DNA of 60,460 nucleotides, from NCBI RefSeq assembly GCF_022712295.1, contig NZ_JALAGT010000111.1, positions 1 to 60,460 on the forward strand. The letters are read 5' to 3'. A program made the translations under genes and the position numbers. Shown one piece after another: positions 43,456 to 52,402 of this stretch (position 1 is its first letter; each line of letters begins with the position of its first letter). The notes beneath the pieces are model-generated. The model was not told the origin of the DNA. It worked only from the letters and a program-made list of their open reading frames with translations, and made no database searches. This DNA comes from Galactobacter sp. Its GTDB lineage: Bacteria; Actinomycetota; Actinomycetes; Actinomycetales; Micrococcaceae.

Positions 43456-43725
43456 GTGAAGCCCCTGATCAAGATTCTCTCGTCCGTGGCCGCCATCGTG
43501 GGCGGCATCGTGGGCGGCAAGATGCTCACCAAGACGTGGACGCAGGTCACCGGGGAAGACGCCCCAACCAAGAAGAACAAGGAAGCGCAGGCCGAACAGT
43601 CCGTCACCCGCGTGGCCGTCTTCACCGCCGCGTCAGCTGCCCTTGCCGTGGTCATCAAGCTCGGGACCCAGCGTGCGGGAGAACGGATCATCGCCCGGGG
43701 GAAGCAGAACCCGGAAGAGGTCTGA
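43456..43725 (+). CDS. DUF4235 membrane protein
   Basis: 89 residues. Two hydrophobic segments, IKILSSVAAIVGGIVGGKML at the start and AVFTAASAALAVVIKLGTQ later, joined by a Lys/Glu-rich linker, match actinobacterial DUF4235. Function unknown. GTG start at 43456 is preferred because GAGGAG lies 7 bases upstream; an earlier GTG at 43441 lies before that site. Followed by a strong hairpin. Confidence 0.8.
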   Translation: MKPLIKILSSVAAIVGGIVGGKMLTKTWTQVTGEDAPTKKNKEAQAEQSVTRVAVFTAASAALAVVIKLGTQRAGERIIARGKQNPEEV

Positions 43726-43741
43726 GAAGCATCGCTGGAAG

Positions 43742-43773
43742 AATGCCCGCCCGGTCATGACCGGGCGGGCATT
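43742..43773. terminator. Bidirectional terminator between DUF4235 gene and mrpG
   Basis: A perfect 32-base palindrome (arm AATGCCCGCCCGGTCA) between converging genes. Confidence 0.85.
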
Positions 43774-43775
43774 AC

Positions 43776-44159
43776 TCATTTCTTGGGTGCTTCGCTCTTG
43801 CCGGCGGCCTCTTCCGCGTATTGGACCACCTCGGCCAGATCATCAGAGACCAAGGTCCCGGAGTCCAAGTGCTTGGAACGGTAGGCGGCACGTCCCACCA
43901 TGTGAGCGCTCACGGGAGCCGTCAGCGCCTGCAGCACGAAGATCAGCACAAGAATGGGCAGCCAGGACCACATGGACTGGTGCACGGCCACGGCCGCCAG
44001 CAGACAGGCCAGGCCGAGCACCTGCGGCTTCGTGGCCGCGTGCATGCGGGAGAGGATGTCGCCGAAGCGTAAGAGGCCGATGGCCGCGCCGAGGGACATG
44101 AGGCAGCCCACGATCATCAGCACGGACACGATGACGTCCCTGACCAGGATCCAGTCCAT
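43776..44159 (-). CDS. mnhG: Mrp antiporter subunit G
   Basis: 127 residues. Small membrane subunit with three hydrophobic segments and the PhaG motif LRFGDILSRMHAATKPQ. The cytosolic tail ends in Glu/Lys-rich sequence. Last gene of the Mrp operon, 3 bases after mnhF. Required for assembly of the Na+/H+ exchange complex. Confidence 0.93.
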   Translation of the reverse strand: MDWILVRDVIVSVLMIVGCLMSLGAAIGLLRFGDILSRMHAATKPQVLGLACLLAAVAVHQSMWSWLPILVLIFVLQALTAPVSAHMVGRAAYRSKHLDSGTLVSDDLAEVVQYAEEAAGKSEAPKK

Positions 44160-44162
44160 GAC

Positions 44163-44429
44163 TCAACCCTCCTCTCGTGCGGCCACGGTGCGGGCCACGG
44201 TCACGGAACCGAGGAAGCCCACGGCAGCCACCAGCAGGACGAAGACCAAGTTGATCAGGTCGCCGGTCACGGCGGCACGAAGCAGCAGTGCGGACGCGAT
44301 CACCACCAACAACACATCCGATGCCAGCATGCGGTCCAACAGACTGGGGCCGCGCACGATCCTGATGATGGCTGCTGCAGCGCCCGCTGCCAGCATGGCC
44401 GAGCAGACCCACACGATCACGGTGATCAT
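44163..44429 (-). CDS. mnhF: Mrp antiporter subunit F
   Basis: 88 residues, three membrane segments. RIVRGPSLLDRMLASDVL is the conserved MrpF stretch. Its ATG overlaps the mnhE stop by 4 bases, so it is coupled. Confidence 0.93.
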   Translation of the reverse strand: MITVIVWVCSAMLAAGAAAAIIRIVRGPSLLDRMLASDVLLVVIASALLLRAAVTGDLINLVFVLLVAAVGFLGSVTVARTVAAREEG

Positions 44430-45118
44430 CGGTGTCCCCCTTCCTTGGTTCCTGCATTGGTTCCTGCCGGTGCTTTCCGTGAACGCGTGAACGCCGCGTA
44501 GGCGTCCGCCACGGACTGTGAGGAGTCATCCGCGTCCCCAGCAGCGACGCGCTCCTGGTCTGCGGCAGAGCCCATGATCTTCACCAACCGTGCCTCGGTC
44601 CGCAGCACGGAGGCACGGAACCCTTCTGCCTGCTCCGGGGTCTTCACGTTGAGCACGTGCAAGAAGAGCACCGAGTTGCGTCGGTCCACCTCCACCACCA
44701 GCGAACCAGGAATCAGGGAGGTCACGTGCCCCACAGCCGTCAGCAGCAGGTCGTCACGACTGCGCAGCGGGACTCGGACCACCGCGTTGTGGACCTTGCG
44801 TCCCTGCGAGATCGCAACCCACAGCACCTGGAAGGAACCGAGCACCACCTGCCAGGCGAACCAGAGCAGGAAGAGCAGTCCCCAGCCCAGGTGGAAGCGA
44901 CCGGAGAGTCGCACGGGTGGAAGCCGGAAGCTCCTCACCACGATCACGGACACGATCAGTCCGAAGATCAGATTGGCCGGGGACCAGTCCTGCCAGATGG
45001 CGCCCCAGACCAGGAGCAACCAGACCAGCAGTGGGAGTTCCACCAGCAGGCGGTGGGCCTCGGCGCGCCAATAGCCGCGCAACGCGCGGCGGTACCCGCG
45101 CCCTCGTGCAGATCTCAT
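44426..45118 (-). CDS. mnhE: Mrp antiporter subunit E
   Basis: 230 residues. Two to three N-terminal membrane segments precede a soluble domain with LTAVGHVTSLIPGSLVVEVD, the MrpE signature. The extra ~60-residue polar C-terminal tail is longer than in Bacillus MrpE. The ATG overlaps the mnhD stop by one base. Confidence 0.92.
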   Translation of the reverse strand: MRSARGRGYRRALRGYWRAEAHRLLVELPLLVWLLLVWGAIWQDWSPANLIFGLIVSVIVVRSFRLPPVRLSGRFHLGWGLLFLLWFAWQVVLGSFQVLWVAISQGRKVHNAVVRVPLRSRDDLLLTAVGHVTSLIPGSLVVEVDRRNSVLFLHVLNVKTPEQAEGFRASVLRTEARLVKIMGSAADQERVAAGDADDSSQSVADAYAAFTRSRKAPAGTNAGTKEGGHR

Positions 45119-46791
45119 CAGTGCCCTCCCTCGTCACCGTCGTGAGCATCGGGGACGTTGCCGCCATGGTGTTCCGGGATCTCGTCGTCGGAATCCATGA
45201 CGGTTTCGACGTAGTCGCTCGGATTCATGAGGCTGTGGGCGCTGCGTTCGGCGAAGTCGAACAGTGGACCGGCGAACACGGTCAGCGCGATACCCACCGC
45301 CACGAGCGCGCCCGTGGTCCAGACCATCACGGCAGGAAGCACCTTGGTGTCGCCGCGATGGGAATACTTGGACTCCGGCGTGTCAGCGACGACCTCGTAG
45401 GTGCGCACGCGAGCCCCGGACTCTGCGGTGGCCAGCAGCAGCGGATCCGGGCGTTCGGCCTGGGAGGCTGGCCGCCAGAAACCACGGTTGAACACACGGG
45501 CCACGGCCAGCAGCGTCAACAGCGAGGTGATCATCGAGGCGGCCACCAGCGTCCAGGACAACGGCGTGTCCAGTTGAACGCCGGCCTGCACCAGGCCCAA
45601 CTTGCCCAGGAAGCCGGAGAACGGAGGGATACCGGCAAGGTTCATGGCCGGGATGAAGTAGAGCACCGCCAAGACCGGAGCCACCTTGAGCAACGAGCCA
45701 AGGCGGTCGAGGTTCGAGGTGGCCGCCCGACGTTCGATGAGGCCGACCACCAGGAAGAGCGACGTCTGCACCACGATGTGGTGTGCCACGTAGTAGATGG
45801 CAGCGGTGAGCCCGACCTCCGTTCCGGTGGCCAGGCCGAAGACCATGAAGCCGATGTGGCTGGTCAGGGTGAAGGAGAGCATTCGTTTGATGTCCGTCTG
45901 TGCCACGGCACCGAGGATCCCGACCACCATGGTGGCCGCCGCGACCCACATCAGCAGTATTGAGACATCATCGTCCGGGAAGAGCAGCGTCTCCGTACGG
46001 ATCATCGCGTAGACGCCCACCTTGGTCAGCAGGCCAGCGAACACCGCCGTGACGGGCGCCGGAGCCGTTGGATAGGAGTCCGGCAACCAGAAGGACAGCG
46101 GGAAGACCGCGGCCTTGATCCCGAAGGCCGTCAGCAGCATCAGGTGCAGCACGGTCTGCGTGCCCAGGTCCAGATCCGCCAGCTTCCCCGACAGATCGGC
46201 CATGTTCACGGTTCCGGTTGCACCGTAGATCATGGCGATCGAGGTCAGGAACAACAGCGAGGAGATGATGGAGACCACCACGTAGGTGGTTCCGGCGCGG
46301 ACCCGCTCCCGGGAACCGCCCAGGGTCAGCAGCACGTAGGAGGAGGTCAGAAGGATCTCGAAGCCCACGTAGAGGTTGAACAGGTCCCCGGCCAGGAAGG
46401 CGTTGGACACGCCCGCGATCAGGATCATGAAGGCAGGGAAGAAGACTGACACGGGTCCGTCCTCGTCGCCGTCGGCGGAGCCCTGAGCGGTCGCGTAGAC
46501 CAACACGGCCAGGGACACCACGGAGGAGACCACCAGCATCAGCGCGCTGAACTCGTCCACCACCATGGTGATGCCGAAGGGCGGCGCCCAGCCGCCGAGG
46601 AATACGGCGGAGGCTCCGTGGACCCATGCCCACGCAAGCATCAGGGACTCGAGCACCAACACCGCCGACAGGGTGGAGATGGACACGATGCGCTGGGCGA
46701 TCGCGTGCTTACGCAACACGAACGTCACGGCTGCAGCGAAGAGCGGAAGCAGGACCGCCAGCGGCGCCAGGAACGTCAGGTCGAGATTCAT
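45118..46791 (-). CDS. mnhD: Mrp antiporter subunit D (NuoN-like)
   Basis: 557 residues, about 14 membrane segments. Proton/sodium-translocating subunit homologous to complex I NuoM/N. The conserved Glu lies in NLYVGFEILLTSSYVLL and the key Lys in AFGIKAAVFPLSFWLPDSYP. A polar, His/Asp-rich C-terminus follows. Start is the ATG at 46791 within an ATGA overlap with mnhC; upstream in-frame sequence belongs to mnhC. Confidence 0.94.
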   Translation of the reverse strand: MNLDLTFLAPLAVLLPLFAAAVTFVLRKHAIAQRIVSISTLSAVLVLESLMLAWAWVHGASAVFLGGWAPPFGITMVVDEFSALMLVVSSVVSLAVLVYATAQGSADGDEDGPVSVFFPAFMILIAGVSNAFLAGDLFNLYVGFEILLTSSYVLLTLGGSRERVRAGTTYVVVSIISSLLFLTSIAMIYGATGTVNMADLSGKLADLDLGTQTVLHLMLLTAFGIKAAVFPLSFWLPDSYPTAPAPVTAVFAGLLTKVGVYAMIRTETLLFPDDDVSILLMWVAAATMVVGILGAVAQTDIKRMLSFTLTSHIGFMVFGLATGTEVGLTAAIYYVAHHIVVQTSLFLVVGLIERRAATSNLDRLGSLLKVAPVLAVLYFIPAMNLAGIPPFSGFLGKLGLVQAGVQLDTPLSWTLVAASMITSLLTLLAVARVFNRGFWRPASQAERPDPLLLATAESGARVRTYEVVADTPESKYSHRGDTKVLPAVMVWTTGALVAVGIALTVFAGPLFDFAERSAHSLMNPSDYVETVMDSDDEIPEHHGGNVPDAHDGDEGGH

Positions 46792-47174
46792 TCCGCACCG
46801 CCTTCCTCGTCGCGGCGAAGATTGAGTCGAACGCGCACGTCCTCGGGGTCCACCTGGACCTCGTCCCGGCGGGACAGCCACCAGGAGCGGTAGATCAGGC
46901 CGAGCATGAACGCCGTCATGGCGAACGTGATCACGATGGAGGTCAGGATCAGGGCCTGCGGAAGCGGATCAGAATAATCCTCAGCGGCGGCGGACTCGTC
47001 ATAGATCGGTGCCAGCCCCGGGACCCCTCCCGTGGCCAGGATCAGCAGGTTCACGCCGTTGCCCAGCAGGATGATCCCCAACAGCACGCGCGTCAGGGAG
47101 CGTTCGGTGATGAGGTAGATCCCGGCTGCGACGAGCACGCCCATGATGACCAGCAGGGTCACGTTGACGGTCAT
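46788..47174 (-). CDS. mnhC: Mrp antiporter subunit C (NuoK-like)
   Basis: 128 residues, three membrane segments as in NuoK. LLGIILLGNGVNLLILATGG and the ALILTSIVITFAMTAFML stretch are conserved in MrpC. ATGA overlaps join it to mnhA and mnhD. The C-terminal ~20 residues are polar. Confidence 0.94.
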   Translation of the reverse strand: MTVNVTLLVIMGVLVAAGIYLITERSLTRVLLGIILLGNGVNLLILATGGVPGLAPIYDESAAAEDYSDPLPQALILTSIVITFAMTAFMLGLIYRSWWLSRRDEVQVDPEDVRVRLNLRRDEEGGAE

Positions 47175-50100
47175 TTCCCCTCCTCCCCTGAACGTGTGGT
47201 GGTGGCTGTGCCCGACGGCGGTGTCGGCGCCGTGGGGGGTTCGTCCGGCCCCGCGGGGGCCGGTTTCGCAGCCGACTTCGCGGCGACGACCGGCACCGCT
47301 CCGGTGGCGGGCGCGATGTCCGCGACCACGACGTCGCGCCGGTGGTCGATCTCCGCGCCCAAGGAGGTCAGGACGTCAAGCACCAGCCCGAGCACCACCA
47401 GGTACACGCCGATGTCGAAGGCCGTTCCTGTGACGAAGGTGTGCCACCCGAAGAACCAGAAATCGACGTGGGCCGATTGGAAGACGTGGCCGCCGAAGAA
47501 GACCGGGGCGACCACCGTCAGCGCCGCGATCCCGAGGCCGGTGCCCATCAGGGTACCCGGACCGATCCGGATGGCTTCGAAGAGCTCCACGCGGCCGCCG
47601 GCCAGGTAGCGCAGGGCCAGTGCGAGGCCGGCCACGAGGCCGCCGGAGAATCCGCCGCCCGGAGTGTTGTGTCCCGTCAGCAGCAGGTACACGGAGACCA
47701 ACATCAGGGTGTGGAACATCAGCCTGGTGATGACCTCCACGATGATGGAGCGGCGCTCCGGGGCCAGCGTCTTACCGGCCACGAGCCAGTTGTTGCGCGG
47801 TTCGTCCTCCGCCACGGAGGCGAAAACCTTCGCGATGCGGTGACGAGTTCCCCGATTCAGGCTGCGGTCCACGCTGCCCACCGGGATGTCCCGGCGCCCC
47901 GGGACCCGGTCGCCACGCCCGGTCACGAAGATCAATGAGGCCACACCGGTGGCCGCTGCTGCAAGCACCGTGATCTCGCCGAAGGTGTCCCAACCACGCA
48001 GATCCACGAGGGTCACGTTGATGATGTTCTTGCCGTGGCCGCCCAGGTAGGCCAGATCCGGCATGGACAACGAGATGGGGTCGGCGGTGCGGGCGCTCAT
48101 GGCGACGGCTGCGACCGCCACGACCACCAGGGCGAACCCGATGGAGATGATGGCCCGGATCAACCGGTTTCCGCGTTTGACCTGCTTCCGGCTGCCCGGT
48201 TCCCGTTTGCCGTCCATACGAGAGGGCAGAACACGCAAGGCAAGCACGATGGCGATGAGGGAGGCCGTCTCCACCAGCAACTGCGTCACGGCCAGGTCCG
48301 GGGCACCCTGGAAGGCGAAGATGGCAGCCATGCCGTATCCGGTCACGGACACCATGAGCACGGCCATGAAGCGCTTGTTGGCGCGCAGGGCTCCGACGGC
48401 CCCTGCGATCATGCACGCGCCGATGAAGACCTGGACCAGGCTGTCCGCCCAGACGATCTGGTCGCCGCTGGGCCAGGAGATGTCCAGCACCACTCCCGCG
48501 GCCAGCGGGGCCACCATGGCCACCGCCACGATCACCAGAACGTAGTAGCTCAACTGGCCGCGCTGCACGGTACCCGTGACCCAGGAAGCCACCCGGTCCG
48601 TGCCCGCAAGACAGGCCTGGTAAGCCCGGTCCGCGGCAAGCGGGAACTCGACCTTGGCCTGCGCCTTCTCGATGGGCTTCCTCGCGACGAAGAGGAGTAT
48701 TCCGAGGACGATGACGATGGCACTCAGCCCGAGTGCAGGGGTGAAGCCGTGCCACAGTGCCAGATGCTCCACGTGTGCCTCATGACCGGGTGTTGCAAGC
48801 GACTCCGCATAGTGCTCGAGTGCGGGCGCCATCAGCCCGGGGACCAGTCCAAGGGCCACCGAGCACGCGGTGAGCAGCAGAACCGGCGCCGCCATCCAGA
48901 AGGGCGTGGCATGGCTCGGCGTGGCCGCGACCCCTGGTTTGGTCGCGAACGCGCCCCAGACGAAGCGTGCGGAATAGGCAAAGGTCAGGACCGATCCGAG
49001 CACCACGACCACCACCAGGCCGGCCGCGCCGGCGGAACTGAAGCCGGCGTCGTCGGGCAGTTCGAGCAGGGCGCCAAGCACGGATTCCTTGGCGACGAAG
49101 CCGAGCAGCGGCGGGAAACCCGCCATGGAGGCCGCCGAGAGGCAGGCTGCCCCGAAGAGCCACGGGTTGGAACGCCACAGACCGGAGAGACCGCGCAGGT
49201 CACGCGTTCCGGTCCCGTGATCGATGGCGCCCACGATCAGGAAGAGCGCCGACTTGAACAGCGCGTGCCCCACCACGAGCGCCAGCCCGGCCAGGGCCGC
49301 GGCGGGCGTGCCGAAGCCCACCACCAGCACCATCAGGCCCAGCTGGGAGACCGTGCCGTAGGCGAGGACCAGTTTGATGTCGTGCTGGCGCAGCGCCCGC
49401 CAGCCGCCCACCAGCAAGGTGGCCAGACCGAGCGTGATGACGATGGCCTGCCATGCCGTCTCACCGGCGTAGCCGGGTGCCAGGCGCGCCACCAGGTACA
49501 CGCCCGCCTTCACCATCGCCGCAGCGTGAAGATAAGCGGAGACCGGGGTCGGTGCCGCCATGGCCCCGGGGAGCCAGAAGTGCAATGGAACGAGTGCCGA
49601 CTTCGAGACGGCGCCGGCCAGGACCAGGACCAGCGAGGTGGAGACGAGTGCGGAACCGCTCAGCTCGGGGGCGGCCGCGACGATGTCCGTGAAATGCGTG
49701 CTCCCCGTGGCCACCGAGAGGCCGATCAGGCCCACCAGGAGGGCCAGGCCGCCCGCCGTGGTCACGATCAGCGCCTGCAGCGCAGAGAACCGGGCCTTGG
49801 CGTCTGCTCTGGTGAAGCCGATCAACAGGTAGGACAGGATGGTGGTGAATTCCCAGAAGACGAACATCACGATGACGTCCTCCGCCAGCACCAGGCCGAA
49901 CATCGCTCCGGTGAAGGCGGTCAGGGAACCCGCGAATCCGGGGAGGCCGTCCTCATCCCCGTTGAAGTACTTTGCGCAATAGGCCAGCACCAGGGCCCCC
50001 ACCCCGAGCACCAACAATGCAAGAACCGCGGACAACGCGTCCATGCGGAAATCGATCCCCACCCCCAACTGAGGAATCCAGTCGAACTCGAACGAGGGTG

Positions 50101-50287
50101 GGGCGTGCCCTCCCTGGTTCGCTGCCAACGGGTCCGCCTTGAGCACCTGCGGCAATCGGGTGGCCACCCACACCGCACCGCCGGCGGGGAAGAGTGCCAG
50201 CACCAAGAACGCCTTGGGCCCCATCCGGTTGACGAGCGGAGGCGCGATCAACCCCGCTAGTAGCAACATGATGAGGATCTCCGGCAC
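47171..50287 (-). CDS. mnhA: Mrp antiporter subunit A fused to subunit B
   Basis: 1038 residues. The N-terminal two thirds is NuoL-like (MFVFWEFTTILSYLLIG with the conserved Glu, LVPLHFWLPGAMAAPTPVSA). The C-terminal third carries the MrpA-specific region and a fused MrpB part (LLTGHNTPGGGFSGGLVAGLAL), which is why no separate mnhB exists. A polar tail rich in Pro and Thr ends the chain. Start is GTG at 50287 with AGGAG about 11 bases upstream. First gene of a six-gene operon giving Na+ and pH homeostasis. Confidence 0.92.
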   Translation of the reverse strand: MPEILIMLLLAGLIAPPLVNRMGPKAFLVLALFPAGGAVWVATRLPQVLKADPLAANQGGHAPPSFEFDWIPQLGVGIDFRMDALSAVLALLVLGVGALVLAYCAKYFNGDEDGLPGFAGSLTAFTGAMFGLVLAEDVIVMFVFWEFTTILSYLLIGFTRADAKARFSALQALIVTTAGGLALLVGLIGLSVATGSTHFTDIVAAAPELSGSALVSTSLVLVLAGAVSKSALVPLHFWLPGAMAAPTPVSAYLHAAAMVKAGVYLVARLAPGYAGETAWQAIVITLGLATLLVGGWRALRQHDIKLVLAYGTVSQLGLMVLVVGFGTPAAALAGLALVVGHALFKSALFLIVGAIDHGTGTRDLRGLSGLWRSNPWLFGAACLSAASMAGFPPLLGFVAKESVLGALLELPDDAGFSSAGAAGLVVVVVLGSVLTFAYSARFVWGAFATKPGVAATPSHATPFWMAAPVLLLTACSVALGLVPGLMAPALEHYAESLATPGHEAHVEHLALWHGFTPALGLSAIVIVLGILLFVARKPIEKAQAKVEFPLAADRAYQACLAGTDRVASWVTGTVQRGQLSYYVLVIVAVAMVAPLAAGVVLDISWPSGDQIVWADSLVQVFIGACMIAGAVGALRANKRFMAVLMVSVTGYGMAAIFAFQGAPDLAVTQLLVETASLIAIVLALRVLPSRMDGKREPGSRKQVKRGNRLIRAIISIGFALVVVAVAAVAMSARTADPISLSMPDLAYLGGHGKNIINVTLVDLRGWDTFGEITVLAAAATGVASLIFVTGRGDRVPGRRDIPVGSVDRSLNRGTRHRIAKVFASVAEDEPRNNWLVAGKTLAPERRSIIVEVITRLMFHTLMLVSVYLLLTGHNTPGGGFSGGLVAGLALALRYLAGGRVELFEAIRIGPGTLMGTGLGIAALTVVAPVFFGGHVFQSAHVDFWFFGWHTFVTGTAFDIGVYLVVLGLVLDVLTSLGAEIDHRRDVVVADIAPATGAVPVVAAKSAAKPAPAGPDEPPTAPTPPSGTATTTRSGEEGK

Positions 50288-50412
50288 GGTGCACACGCTC
50301 CTGTTCGTCGGGGAAAACCACCCGGCGGACGCCCGAGCTGCACAGACGGGCCAGAAAAAGACCACACGAGTGGGTAGTCCATTCTACATGGAAGACAATA
50401 TCGTTTGATGAC

Positions 50413-51744
50413 ATGAGTGATACAGCCCGCCCGGGTCCCGAAGCCGCTCCGAGAGAGCGGTTACGTCTGGACCGCAAGATCGTTTCGTGGTCGCTGTGGG
50501 ACGCGGGCTCCGCTGCGGTCAACGCCGTCATGACCACATTCGTCTTCACGGTGTACCTGACCTCGTCCCTCTTCGGGGACAAGGACGCCAATACGTCCGC
50601 TCTGTCCACGGGGATGACCATCACCGGCGTGATCATTGCGCTCGTGGCCCCGGTCCTCGGGTTACGGTCCGATCGCGGCGGTCGGCGCAAGTTCTGGCTG
50701 GCCGTCTACACCGGCATCATCGTGGTCTCGTGCGGGCTCTGCTTCTTCGTCCAGCCGTCTCACTCATTCCTCTGGCTTGGCATCATCCTGTTGTGCATGG
50801 CGACGCTTGGCGGGGAGCTGGCCAGCGTGAATTACTACGCGATGCTTCCGCAGATCTCCTCGCCAGCAACCATGGGTCGCGTCTCCGGGTTCGGTTGGTC
50901 CTTCGGCTACTTCGGCGGCATCCTCGCCTTGTCCTTGGTGCTGTTCCTGTTCGTCCAGCCGGCCTTCGATTGGCCCGGCGGATCGGACGAGAACGGGCTC
51001 AACCTACGGCTGGTCGCCGTCTTCTGCGCGGTGTGGACGCTCGCGTTCTCTCTGCCCGTGTTCTTCGCAGTGCCGGAAGTGGACTCGGTTCCCGGTCCCA
51101 AGCGCTCCGTCCTGGGTTCCTACAAGGAGTTGGGCCTGGTCATCGCCAAGTTCTGGCGAGAGGACCGCCCCACCCTGTATTTCCTCGGTGCCCAGGCCGT
51201 CTACCGCGACGGGCTTGCCGCCGTCTTCACGTTCGGCGGCGTCATCGCGGGCACCGTGTTCGGCATGGGCCAGGCAGACGTGATCATCTTCGCGATCGCC
51301 GGGAACGTGGTGGCCGCACTCGGCGCGCTGGCCGGTGGATGGTTGGAGGACCGTGTGGGCCCACGAGCCGTCATCAGCTTCTGCCTTGGCGGGCTGGTCC
51401 TCACGGGCTTCGGGATCTTCTTCTCCCCCGGCCCGTCCGGGTTCTGGGTTTTCGGGCTGGTGATGTGTGCACTCGTTGGACCCGCCCAGTCCTCCTCCCG
51501 GTCCTTCCTCGCCAGACGAGCCACGCCGCACACCGCGGGTGAACTCTTCGGCCTCTACACCACCACTGGGAGGGCCGTGTCCTTCCTGGCGCCGGCCCTG
51601 TTCACGCTCGGGGCTGTGATCGCCAAGGCGGCGGGTGTCACCGGTGAGGGCAATGCCACGCGTTACGGTGTGCTCGGCATCGTCGTGGTGCTGGCGCTGG
51701 GGCTCTTCCTGTTCTGGCTGGGCCGTGAACGCCGCAGGGCATGA
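50413..51744 (+). CDS. MFS transporter, UMF1 (Atg22-like) family
   Basis: 443 residues, 12 membrane segments. SWSLWDAGSAAVNAVMTTFVFTVY at the N-terminus and SVNYYAMLPQISSPATMGRVSGFGWSFGYFGG are typical of the bacterial UMF1 group. Substrate unknown. TATCGT lies 8 bases before the ATG with no strong Shine-Dalgarno. Divergent from the Mrp operon. Confidence 0.85.
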   Translation: MSDTARPGPEAAPRERLRLDRKIVSWSLWDAGSAAVNAVMTTFVFTVYLTSSLFGDKDANTSALSTGMTITGVIIALVAPVLGLRSDRGGRRKFWLAVYTGIIVVSCGLCFFVQPSHSFLWLGIILLCMATLGGELASVNYYAMLPQISSPATMGRVSGFGWSFGYFGGILALSLVLFLFVQPAFDWPGGSDENGLNLRLVAVFCAVWTLAFSLPVFFAVPEVDSVPGPKRSVLGSYKELGLVIAKFWREDRPTLYFLGAQAVYRDGLAAVFTFGGVIAGTVFGMGQADVIIFAIAGNVVAALGALAGGWLEDRVGPRAVISFCLGGLVLTGFGIFFSPGPSGFWVFGLVMCALVGPAQSSSRSFLARRATPHTAGELFGLYTTTGRAVSFLAPALFTLGAVIAKAAGVTGEGNATRYGVLGIVVVLALGLFLFWLGRERRRA

Positions 51745-51769
51745 CCGGTCGGCGCCGACTACTGCGGGA

Positions 51770-52351
51770 TCAGTCCCCGAGGAGCGTCCGATGGAAATTC
51801 AGGTGCGAACGCGAGGCCGTGGGGCCGCGCTGACCCATGTAACGGTTGAGGTTGTCCCCCGTGCCGTACGGGTGCTCCGCCGGTGATGAGAGGCGGAAGA
51901 AACACAACTGCCCGATCTTGGAGCCTGGCCACAGCTTGATGGGCAGGGTCGCCACGTTGGACAGCTCCAAGGTGACATGCCCCGTGAAGCCCGGATCCAC
52001 GAATCCGGCCGTGGAGTGGGTCAAAAGCCCAAGCCTGCCCAGGGAGCTCTTGCCTTCCAACCGAGCCGCGACATCGTCGGGCAGCGTGACCTGTTCATAC
52101 GTGGAACCGAGCACGAACTCGCCCGGGTGGAGCACGAAGGGCTCGTCGGGAGCCACCTCGACGAGTCGAGTCAACTCCGGCTGATCCTGTGACGGATCGA
52201 TGTGGGCGTACTTGTGGTTGTCGAAGAGCCGGAAGTACCGGTCGATGCGCACGTCCACGGAGGACGGCTGGATCATCGAGGTGTCCAGCGGGTCCAGGCG
52301 GATACGGTCGGCGTCGAGTTCGGCGCGGATGTCACGATCTGAGAGGAGCAC
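51770..52351 (-). CDS. dcd: dCTP deaminase
   Basis: 193 residues. Deaminates dCTP on the route to dUMP/dTTP. MLLSDRDIRAEL, FVLGSTYEQVTLPDD, GKSSLGRLGLLTHSTAGF and VTLELSN with the catalytic Glu are all conserved. In some actinobacteria the enzyme also hydrolyses dUTP; that cannot be decided here. The start is GTG at 52351, with TAGTTT exactly 7 bases upstream, suggesting a leaderless transcript. Divergent from the lipoprotein gene. Confidence 0.95.
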   Translation of the reverse strand: MLLSDRDIRAELDADRIRLDPLDTSMIQPSSVDVRIDRYFRLFDNHKYAHIDPSQDQPELTRLVEVAPDEPFVLHPGEFVLGSTYEQVTLPDDVAARLEGKSSLGRLGLLTHSTAGFVDPGFTGHVTLELSNVATLPIKLWPGSKIGQLCFFRLSSPAEHPYGTGDNLNRYMGQRGPTASRSHLNFHRTLLGD

Positions 52352-52358
52352 GCCCCCA

Positions 52359-52396
52359 AAACTACCGTGTGGGTGGGCTGATGCACGTGTTAATGT
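52359..52396. promoter_or_regulatory. Divergent leaderless promoters of dcd and the lipoprotein gene
   Basis: Minus strand TAGTTT (52359-52364) is 7 bases before the dcd GTG. Plus strand TAATGT (52391-52396) is 6 bases before the ATG at 52403. The whole intergenic region is 51 bases. Confidence 0.5.
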
Positions 52397-52402
52397 CCCT
52401 GC

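Noticed and set aside
48035..50260. About 740-codon open frame on the plus strand opposite mnhA
   Set aside because: Shadow of the antiporter gene; low-complexity Gln/Gly/Arg/His-rich translation.
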